DNA of 5,237 nt from NCBI GenBank assembly GCA_963169055.1, contig CAUJFU010000355.1, positions 1-5,237 on the forward strand, in the 5' to 3' direction. Of this stretch, positions 1 to 5,237 are shown in pieces (position 1 is the first letter of the stretch; every line of letters starts with the position of its first letter). The position numbers and the translations under genes are program-made. Below the pieces are notes generated by a model. The model searched no databases. It saw nothing but the letters and a program-made list of their open reading frames with translations, and was not told where the DNA came from. The DNA comes from Myxococcota bacterium (GTDB taxonomy: Bacteria; Myxococcota_C; UBA6777).

Positions 1-1
1 C

Positions 2-1927
2 CTGCACACGGCATCGTTGGCGGGTTGTCCAGCGGCTCCACAAGGCGGAGATGGTGGGCAACAAGAACAAGATCCGCAGCAGCGCTCGTCTCTGCGTGCG
101 ATCTTTCAGCTTGATCCGAGCGCACCGAAGATGCCGTTTCCTTGCGACATCTTGACCCAAGAAGATGCCAAGACTCCCACAGGACGGCGCATATCGCTGA
201 AAGAGTCCAAAAACAACGGACTGATCGACGAAGGTCTGACCTTGTTCGGCGATATCTATATCAAGATGCTCAATCAACTGGACGGATGGTCTGCTGCGGG
301 TTCGATCTTGGTGCCGCTTGAAGGCGAGATCCGACAAGACAATCTCCCGAATTTTTCGCGTGAAACACCGAAAGATGCGCCTGTTGTGGTGATGGATGTG
401 GACCCCGCGTCCCCCGATCAAAACAAACGCATCCCTGTTTCGGTGTCTTTGCTCAATTTTTCGGACGCCAAACAAGGCCACCCACACATCCTCAAGATCC
501 AACCCTTGCTTCCGCTTCGCCCTCACACGCGCTATCTTGTCGCGCTGACCGCATCGCTCCAAGACAAACAAAACAGGCCGCTCGCTGCTTCCGAAGACTT
601 TCTTTATGTGAGTGCTCAAAAACCTATTCCAGCCGAACATCCAGCCAAATCGCGGATCGAAGAAGCGAAGATCCGCCTCCAAGGGCCGATGGCGACGTTA
701 GAAAAAGAAGGGATCGCCAAATCATCCCTGAGTCTGGCCTTTTTGGTGACCACAGGCAGCGGTCCCAAAGACCTGCTCGCTGCGCGTGATACGATCCTCA
801 AAGAAAATAAACTCGACTACACCTTCGATCCCGACAAAGACGGAAAGCCCAATCTGTACAACAATCCGCTTGAGGTTCCCAACGTTCCCGCCAAGACTCG
901 AACCGACGATATCCTTGCGATCTTGAAAGGAACCTTTGAGTCCCCCGAGTTTCGCAACACCAAAGGGGAATGGGAAGTCGAGGCAGGACGCCCCAAACTC
1001 CAAGGTTGGCTCGCGATCCCATTCCTCTTGATCTTGCCCAAAGCCATCGCCCAAGGTCCCGTCCCGATCGCCGTTGTCCAACACGGGCTTTCTTCCTACA
1101 AAGAAAATATGGTGAAGATCGCGCATGCCTTTACGACACGAGGCGTAGCCGTCGTCGCCATCGACACCGTGGCACACGGAGAACGCAGCAAAAATCCCGC
1201 GCAAGCCGGCCTCGAATACATGGCCTTCACTTCGGGTCTGCGGTTTCTCGACAACTTCCGCCAAAGTGCGATCGAACACGTCCAACTCGACCGATTGGTC
1301 GCTTCTTTTGAAAAGCTCGACATCTACCCACTCGGTCAACCCGATGGAAAGCCCGACTTCTTGCCCACAGGTCGCGCTTATCTCGGCCATTCTCTGGGCG
1401 GAATTATCGGTGGTTTGCTATCGGGTCTTCGGCCCGAAACAACGATGGTGATCGCCGCAAGCGGTGGTCGGTTTGAAGACCTGATGGGCGGGATCTTGGG
1501 CAACGTGCTGCCCAAAGGCAACGAGTCACTGATCCTCCAAACCACGACCGTGATCCAGCAATTTTTGGATCGCGCCGATCCGATCAATAGCCTCGCATGG
1601 TCACAGCGCGAGAACCCCACCCTTTGGGAGAAACGACAGATCCTGATGCAACAAGCGATGAAAGACGAAACCATGCCCGCCGCTGCCACATGGTCGATGG
1701 CAAGGGTCTTTTCTCTACCACAGATCGCCCCCATCCTCCAAGCCGTCAATGGTCTCGATCCCAACGCTACCCCCCAACGCGGCCTCACGCAGTTCGCAGA
1801 CGCCCTACACAACTACATCCTCGACGAAGAATACTCCCCCTTAACCCTCCAAGCCCAAGCCCAGTCCGCCCACTTCCTCGTCTCCGCTCTCAAACACGGA
1901 AAAGCCGAAGTCAAAGCCACCCCATAA
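2..1927 (+). CDS. Lipoprotein alpha/beta hydrolase with bacterial-lipase N-terminal domain (5' truncated by window edge)
   Basis: The frame is open from base 2, and the first residues end in L-A-G-C, a lipobox. The true start therefore lies upstream, and the TTG at 17 is a Leu of the signal peptide rather than a start. The mature protein would begin at Cys (26-28) and be about 633 aa, opening with a Gly/Gln/Pro-rich tether. Numbering from the TTG codon as 1, residues about 35-200 (from KMPFPCDIL through PLLPLRPHTRYLVALT to FLYV) resemble the Lipase_bact_N domain found in VolA-type surface lysophospholipases. An alpha/beta hydrolase domain follows: oxyanion-side VVQHG (H356-G357), DTVAHGER (D383), and nucleophile elbow GHSLGG with Ser459. 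DRADPIN (518-524) may supply the catalytic acid, and H598 or H619 the His; these last two are guesses. It is expected to be a membrane-anchored esterase or lipase exposed to the periplasm or cell surface, substrate unknown. The gene converges on the dihydroorotase gene, so they are not co-transcribed. The family assignment is from remembered motifs. Confidence 0.85.
   Translation: MHTASLAGCPAAPQGGDGGQQEQDPQQRSSLRAIFQLDPSAPKMPFPCDILTQEDAKTPTGRRISLKESKNNGLIDEGLTLFGDIYIKMLNQLDGWSAAGSILVPLEGEIRQDNLPNFSRETPKDAPVVVMDVDPASPDQNKRIPVSVSLLNFSDAKQGHPHILKIQPLLPLRPHTRYLVALTASLQDKQNRPLAASEDFLYVSAQKPIPAEHPAKSRIEEAKIRLQGPMATLEKEGIAKSSLSLAFLVTTGSGPKDLLAARDTILKENKLDYTFDPDKDGKPNLYNNPLEVPNVPAKTRTDDILAILKGTFESPEFRNTKGEWEVEAGRPKLQGWLAIPFLLILPKAIAQGPVPIAVVQHGLSSYKENMVKIAHAFTTRGVAVVAIDTVAHGERSKNPAQAGLEYMAFTSGLRFLDNFRQSAIEHVQLDRLVASFEKLDIYPLGQPDGKPDFLPTGRAYLGHSLGGIIGGLLSGLRPETTMVIAASGGRFEDLMGGILGNVLPKGNESLILQTTTVIQQFLDRADPINSLAWSQRENPTLWEKRQILMQQAMKDETMPAAATWSMARVFSLPQIAPILQAVNGLDPNATPQRGLTQFADALHNYILDEEYSPLTLQAQAQSAHFLVSALKHGKAEVKATP
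17..28 (+). other. Lipobox (LAGC) of the hydrolase lipoprotein
   Basis: The codons TTG GCG GGT TGT read L-A-G-C, an exact match to the type II signal peptidase consensus, with the Cys as lipidated +1 residue. The residues before it (LHTAS) would be the end of the signal peptide, whose hydrophobic core is outside the window. A flexible Pro/Gly/Gln-rich stretch follows directly, as is usual for lipoprotein tethers. Residue +2 is Pro, not Asp, so the E. coli-type inner-membrane retention signal is absent. Whether that rule applies in this organism is unknown. Confidence 0.75.
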
Positions 1928-2047
1928 TTACGATACCCGAGAGAAGCTGTAGACGCCCTGTGCTTGGGCAGCCACACCTTGCTGCCCCTACATGTTGGCG
2001 CACACCGTAGGCGGATCTCGTATAAGCCTCCCCCTCGTTTGCTGCGA
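1928..2047. other. Convergent intergenic region between hydrolase and dihydroorotase genes
   Basis: This is 120 bp between two facing stop codons. It contains a perfect 7-bp GC-rich hairpin and one arm of a 10-bp inverted repeat (both listed separately). No T-tract follows either structure on either strand, and no plausible small gene is visible. Its likely role is transcription termination for both flanking genes. Confidence 0.6.
1966..1987. terminator. GC-rich hairpin, possible bidirectional terminator
   Basis: GGGCAGC (1966-1972) and GCTGCCC (1981-1987) form a perfect 7-bp stem around an 8-nt loop, 38 bp past the hydrolase stop. The position between convergent genes fits a shared terminator. 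There is no U-run after the stem in either direction, so this is not a canonical intrinsic terminator and the call rests on stem and position only. Confidence 0.35.
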
Positions 2048-2059
2048 TCAGATCCGCCT
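2009..2059. repeat. 10-bp perfect inverted repeat spanning the dihydroorotase stop codon
   Basis: AGGCGGATCT (2009-2018) is the exact reverse complement of AGATCCGCCT (2050-2059), with 31 nt between the arms. The right arm covers the last codons of the minus-strand dihydroorotase gene and touches its stop codon; the left arm is in the intergenic space. As RNA it would form a strong stem at the mRNA 3' end, acting as a terminator or 3'-end stabiliser. No U-tract follows. A chance repeat cannot be excluded. Confidence 0.4.
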
Positions 2060-3394
2060 GTTCTTGTGGAATCGCAGTGGCTGACCTGCTGCATGGGGGT
2101 GAAGCTGTCCATCGTTCCACGCCAAATGCCCCGATACAAGGGTGCTATCAATCCGCGCAGGAAAAGTGTGTCCCAAAAATGGGGACCATCCACAACGATA
2201 CGCCAAAGACTCCTCTGTCACGGGTGTTTGGGCGTGTGGATCGACCAAAACAAGATCCGCCCAGTAGCCCTCGCGGATATAGCCGCGATCTTCAAGGCCA
2301 AAGATCGTCGCCACGTTGTGGCTGGTCTTTTGCACGACCTCCTCGATCGAAAGCCTGTGGTGATGGACGTGTTCGAGCAAAGAAAGCAAGCTGTGCTGCA
2401 CCAAAGGCAAACCCGACGGCGCTTTTCGATAGGGCTGGGCTTTTTCTTCGCGGGTGTGGGGGGCATGATCGGTGGCGATCACATCGATCACACCGTCGCG
2501 CAGCGCCTGCAAGACAGCATCCCGATCTTGCGCTCGTTTGATCGCAGGGTTGCATTTGATCCATGTCCCAAGCCTCGGATAATCGGCATCGCAAAAGAAA
2601 AGATGATGCACACACGCCTCCGCTGTGATGCGTTTTTGCGCCACAGGAGCATCAGAGAAAAGCTCCAACTCACGGGCCGTGCTGATGTGCAAAACGTGCA
2701 AGCGCGTTCCGTGTCGCTTGGCCAAAGCAACGGCCAATGAAGACGAAGCAAAGCAAGCCTCTTCGCTTCGGATCATCGGGTGCATGGAGATGGGGATCTG
2801 CTCTCCATAACGCGCCAACGCAGCTTGTTCGTTGGCTTGGATGGTGGGCGTGTCTTCGCAGTGTGTCGCCACAAGCGTCGGAGCATGGGCAAAGATCCCC
2901 TCTAAGATAGGCTCTTGATCCACGAGCATATTCCCCGTCGAAGATCCCATAAAGACCTTAATCCCGCAGATCTCGGTGGGATCGGCACGTTTAATCTGTT
3001 CGAGATTGTCGTTGGTCGCTCCAAGATAAAAGCTATAGTTGGCAAAGGACCGGCCTTTTGCACGCGCAAACTTGTCCTGTAGAGCGCTGCGATCCGTAGT
3101 GGTCGGGATGCAGTTCGGCATCTCCATATAACTCGTCACACCGCCGATCACCGCTGCGCGAGATTCGCTTTCGATATCGCCCTTGTGCGTCAGCCCGGGT
3201 TCGCGAAAATGGACTTGATCATCGATCAACCCCGGCAACAACCAACGCCCCCTGCCCTCGATCACCACATCTGCGTTCGCAACATCTGCGATCACCCCGA
3301 TTTGCTTGATCCGACCCGCCTCGATCCAAAGATCCCCTTGAGTCTGTTGCCCTTCGTTTATCACGCAGACATCGCGTATCCATATCCTAGACAT
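2048..3394 (-). CDS. pyrC: Dihydroorotase family amidohydrolase (PyrC type, class I-like)
   Basis: This complete 448-aa protein fits the usual 420-450 aa of class I dihydroorotases, which interconvert N-carbamoyl-aspartate and dihydroorotate, the third step of pyrimidine synthesis in the cytoplasm. Visible landmarks are the metal motif region DDQVHFREPG (residues 58-67), EMPN (91-94), GIKVFMGSSTGNM with Lys146 as the probable carboxylated bridging ligand, THCED with His178, LHVLHIS with His236, KCNP (280-283), and ATDHAPH with catalytic Asp309. The C-terminal GYIREGYWADLVLVD is the typical amidohydrolase end. The first metal motif is Q60-x-H62-x-R64 rather than H-x-H-x-R. From memory, the same DDQVHFREPGLTHKGDI wording occurs in Bacteroidota dihydroorotases, so this looks like a known subfamily, not a damaged gene. 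The ATG at 3392-3394 is chosen because a TCCTT (AAGGA in sense) lies 10 nt upstream and the N-terminus matches the family. No other pyr gene is adjacent. An alternative is a related cyclic amidohydrolase (hydantoinase/allantoinase group). Confidence 0.9.
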   Translation of the reverse strand: MSRIWIRDVCVINEGQQTQGDLWIEAGRIKQIGVIADVANADVVIEGRGRWLLPGLIDDQVHFREPGLTHKGDIESESRAAVIGGVTSYMEMPNCIPTTTDRSALQDKFARAKGRSFANYSFYLGATNDNLEQIKRADPTEICGIKVFMGSSTGNMLVDQEPILEGIFAHAPTLVATHCEDTPTIQANEQAALARYGEQIPISMHPMIRSEEACFASSSLAVALAKRHGTRLHVLHISTARELELFSDAPVAQKRITAEACVHHLFFCDADYPRLGTWIKCNPAIKRAQDRDAVLQALRDGVIDVIATDHAPHTREEKAQPYRKAPSGLPLVQHSLLSLLEHVHHHRLSIEEVVQKTSHNVATIFGLEDRGYIREGYWADLVLVDPHAQTPVTEESLAYRCGWSPFLGHTFPARIDSTLVSGHLAWNDGQLHPHAAGQPLRFHKNRRI

Positions 3395-3404
3395 CTTGTA
3401 TTTT

Positions 3405-3409
3405 TCCTT
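3405..3409 (-). promoter_or_regulatory. Ribosome binding site of the dihydroorotase gene
   Basis: In sense orientation AAGGA is followed by a 10-nt A-rich spacer and then the ATG at 3394-3392. This supports the chosen start. Confidence 0.6.
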
Positions 3410-3494
3410 GTATGTTTGGGCTTTCTGTACACTTCTCGCGGCGCGTGTTTGTTATCTGGGCCTCATGCCCCCTCGCATGGCGCGAAAGCGCAAC

Positions 3495-3499
3495 AAAGG
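3495..3499 (+). promoter_or_regulatory. Ribosome binding site of the kinase gene (decides the start)
   Basis: AAAGG is followed by 10 nt and then ATG at 3510. Two in-frame upstream ATGs (3465 and 3477) have no comparable purine-rich site, which favours 3510. The first recognisable domain also starts only three residues after this Met. Confidence 0.55.
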
Positions 3500-3509
3500 T
3501 ATATTCTGC

Positions 3510-5237
3510 ATGGACGTCAGGCTACAAGAACGCTTGATCACGTCAGGTTTGCTTTCGCAAGACCAACTCAACCAAGCCATCCAACAAAACCAACAACAAG
3601 GTGGTAGCTTGCGCGAAGCCCTTGTCGGTTTGGGTTATCTTTCCGACACTCTGATCCAACGCATCCAAGCCGAGATGTTGGGGAAAAAATTCTACACGCT
3701 CGAAGAGCTTTTGGGACTCAACATCTCCACCGAGCCGATGCAGCGGATATCCTACACACAAGCCCTCGAATGGATGGTCCTTCCGCACGGAGACGAACAC
3801 AGCCACACACTAGAACTGATCTGTGCATCGCCCCCTACCCTCGAACAACAACGACTGATGACCCAGATCTGCAACGCGGCCCTTGGCGGTGTAGCCTTGG
3901 CCTCCCACGCAGCCCTACAAAAAGCCATCCGCTACCACTATGGGCGTTTTATGCTCGAAGCATTGGGAAAAAACGAAAGCGATCTCCCCAGCGCTGAGCC
4001 GGCCACGCCCCAAACATCGGCCTCTGCCCAAAAACTATCTTCCACACAAAGCCAGATCTTGTTGCGCCAAGAAGCGCTCTGTCCCGCATGCCAGTATCCT
4101 TACGAACGAGGTATGCGCCACTGTATGCAATGCGGTTGCGATCTCGACACAGGTCGAACCGATCCGTTGATCGGCGAAGTCGTTGGAAAACGCTGGCGAT
4201 TGTTGCGCCAACTTGGCGAAGGCGGCATGGGCCTTGTTTACCAAGGCCAAGAACTCGACACCAAGGAACTTTGCGCAATCAAATTCCTGCGTTCCCACGC
4301 AGAACGCGCCCCCGAAGAAAAAGAGATCAAACGCTTTGAAAAAGAGGCCCAGATCCTCAGCGATCTGCACCATCCCCACATCCTCCAGTTGCGGGCCTAC
4401 GGCGTAAGCCGCAGCTTGGGCTTTTACCTCGTCACCGAATTTTTGGATGGCCTCAGCCTCGATCGCTACGCCGAAAAACACGCGCCTTACATCCCCTTTA
4501 TGCGGGTCTGTCAGATCCTCTGCCAAGTTTGCGATGCGATGGATTTTGCCCACCAACAGGGCGTGATCCATCGCGATATCAAACCTGAAAACATCTTTAT
4601 GACCCACGACGAACAAGGCAACGAATGGGTCAAGATCATCGACTTTGGGATCGCCCACAAACAAAAACCGCACGAAACGCGCTTGACATCCACAGGCATG
4701 ATGATCGGAACCCCCCGTTACATCGCCCCCGAACAAATCCTCGGAAAAGAAGTCGGCACTGCCGCCGATATCTACGCCCTCTCCGTGATCTTGTTTGAAC
4801 TGCTCACATTCAAAGACTTGTTCATCGCAGACAACGTGTACGAATACCTGATGCGTCACGTATACGCCGAACCTCCGCGACTTCAAGACCTCTGCCCTGA
4901 ACGCCATTACCCCCGCGAACTACAAGCCTTGATCGATGATGGACTCGCCAAAAAGCCCGAACATCGGCCTGCATCCATGAATGCCTTTCGAGAGCGGCTG
5001 CTTCGCGTCGCAGCGCTGCCTTGGGCGCGCCAAGAAAAAGAGACGGGTGGCTTTCTACGACCCGGGTTTGATGTCCTCCGCCTCAGCGACGAGATCGCAC
5101 AACTCCCCTCTAGCCTCTCCATCCATCCCCCCCCAACCGACGCCAACACAGCTCCCTCCATGGCCTTTGCCCCCACAGACGCTGCGCGCGACGCCGTCCG
5201 ACCGCCCCACGGCTCCTCAAACGCCCCAAACGCCACC
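3510..5237 (+). CDS. Ser/Thr protein kinase with N-terminal MshEN/GspE-N-like domain and zinc ribbon (3' truncated by window edge)
   Basis: The frame is open from ATG 3510 to the last base (576 codons, no stop). Residues 1 to about 145 resemble the N-terminal domain of type II secretion/type IV pilus ATPases (MshEN, PF05157-like). They hold two tandem 24-residue helical motifs (4-27, RLQERLITSGLL start; 33-56, SLREALVGLGYL start), then an alpha/beta half ending AIRYHYG. A short linker leads to a zinc ribbon with C191-x2-C194 and C205-x2-C208 (plus C210). The kinase domain covers about 228-490: glycine loop GEGGMG (236-241), AIK Lys258, alpha-C Glu279, HRDIKPEN (354-361, Asp356), DFG (378-380), APE (406-408), Asp420. 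All catalytic residues are present, so it should be active, phosphorylating Ser/Thr of unknown targets. Thr390, Thr393, Ser394 and Thr395 in the activation segment are candidate phosphosites. The usual DxxxxG Gly is Ser425. The tail after about 500 is Pro/Ala/Ser-rich; any membrane or sensor domain lies beyond the window. In-frame ATGs at 3465 and 3477 are alternative starts. Confidence 0.9.
   Translation, partial: MDVRLQERLITSGLLSQDQLNQAIQQNQQQGGSLREALVGLGYLSDTLIQRIQAEMLGKKFYTLEELLGLNISTEPMQRISYTQALEWMVLPHGDEHSHTLELICASPPTLEQQRLMTQICNAALGGVALASHAALQKAIRYHYGRFMLEALGKNESDLPSAEPATPQTSASAQKLSSTQSQILLRQEALCPACQYPYERGMRHCMQCGCDLDTGRTDPLIGEVVGKRWRLLRQLGEGGMGLVYQGQELDTKELCAIKFLRSHAERAPEEKEIKRFEKEAQILSDLHHPHILQLRAYGVSRSLGFYLVTEFLDGLSLDRYAEKHAPYIPFMRVCQILCQVCDAMDFAHQQGVIHRDIKPENIFMTHDEQGNEWVKIIDFGIAHKQKPHETRLTSTGMMIGTPRYIAPEQILGKEVGTAADIYALSVILFELLTFKDLFIADNVYEYLMRHVYAEPPRLQDLCPERHYPRELQALIDDGLAKKPEHRPASMNAFRERLLRVAALPWARQEKETGGFLRPGFDVLRLSDEIAQLPSSLSIHPPPTDANTAPSMAFAPTDAARDAVRPPHGSSNAPNAT

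Larger units (their letters stand above)
3395..3509. promoter_or_regulatory. Divergent intergenic region, presumed promoters of dihydroorotase and kinase genes
   Basis: These 115 bp separate two outward-facing genes, so both promoters are expected here or just inside the coding ends. No convincing -35/-10 pair is visible. Weak -10-like words on the plus strand are TACACT (3428-3433) and TTATCT (3452-3457), without good -35 partners. TGTACA at 3426-3431 is a 6-bp palindrome. The half nearest the kinase can form two small hairpins: GGGC/GCCC (3458-3461 with 3467-3470), and GCGC/GCGC closed by a GAAA tetraloop (3480-3491), just before the kinase ribosome binding site. The space is short for a PyrR-type attenuator, and none is seen. 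Confidence 0.4.

Noticed and set aside
17-19. TTG as the start codon of the hydrolase
   Set aside because: The frame is open upstream to the window edge, and this Leu is position -3 of a lipobox, so it lies inside a signal peptide.
722-1390. 222-codon open frame on the minus strand inside the hydrolase gene
   Set aside because: It is antisense to a well-supported hydrolase domain, shows no recognisable domain, and is explained by the codon bias of the real gene.
1928-2047. Small RNA or small protein gene in the convergent gap
   Set aside because: No promoter, ribosome site or T-tract terminator is visible; the hairpin alone is better explained as a gene-end structure.
1964-2740. 258-codon open frame on the plus strand opposite the dihydroorotase
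   Set aside because: It overlaps a complete conserved enzyme on the other strand, and its translation has no family-like motifs.
3185-3607. 140-codon plus-strand frame bridging the divergent intergenic region
   Set aside because: It is in a different frame from the kinase, runs antisense to the start of the dihydroorotase, and has no domain signal.
4035-4907. 290-codon open frame on the minus strand opposite the kinase
   Set aside because: The plus strand encodes all the kinase motifs. The antisense translation is Phe/Val/Ala-rich mirror-like sequence, typical of a shadow frame.
1-5237. CRISPR array, tRNA/rRNA, insertion sequence, attachment site or defence system
   Set aside because: No regularly spaced repeats, transposase, integrase, terminal repeats or RNA-gene signatures were seen; the three genes account for about 95% of the window.

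Overview
The window reads as a stretch of ordinary chromosome from a Gram-negative bacterium of roughly 50-55% GC. It holds three long protein genes and no mobile element, RNA gene or CRISPR array. The best guess is a myxobacterium-like (Myxococcota/Bradymonadota or other 'deltaproteobacterial') lineage. That guess rests on a Ser/Thr protein kinase with a zinc ribbon and a pilus-ATPase-type N-terminal domain, plus a large lipoprotein hydrolase. It is inference, because no rRNA or other phylogenetic marker is present.

Layout: (1) 2-1927, +, is the 3' part of a gene for a lipoprotein alpha/beta hydrolase with a VolA-like bacterial-lipase N-terminal domain. Its start lies upstream of the window, and the lipobox LAGC is visible at the very left edge. 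(2) 1928-2047 is a 120-bp convergent intergenic region with a GC-rich hairpin. A second, larger 10-bp inverted repeat straddles the end of the next gene. (3) 2048-3394, -, is a complete dihydroorotase-family gene (pyrC type) of the subfamily best known from Bacteroidota. (4) 3395-3509 is a 115-bp divergent intergenic region that must hold both promoters. (5) 3510 to the right edge, +, is a Ser/Thr protein kinase gene that runs off the window. It encodes an MshEN/GspE-N-like domain, a four-cysteine zinc ribbon, a complete kinase domain and the beginning of a Pro/Ala/Ser-rich tail.

The three genes do not look like one pathway: the orientation is convergent then divergent, so each is probably transcribed separately. 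The hydrolase is predicted to be membrane-anchored outside the cytoplasm. The dihydroorotase would serve pyrimidine synthesis, and the kinase would be a signalling protein.

The most interesting items are the kinase architecture (a domain fold known to bind c-di-GMP in MshE, fused to a eukaryotic-like kinase, but with part of the nucleotide-binding signature lost), the Gln-for-His change in the first metal motif of the dihydroorotase, and a marked excess of the tetranucleotide GATC, created largely by choosing G-ending codons before ATC.
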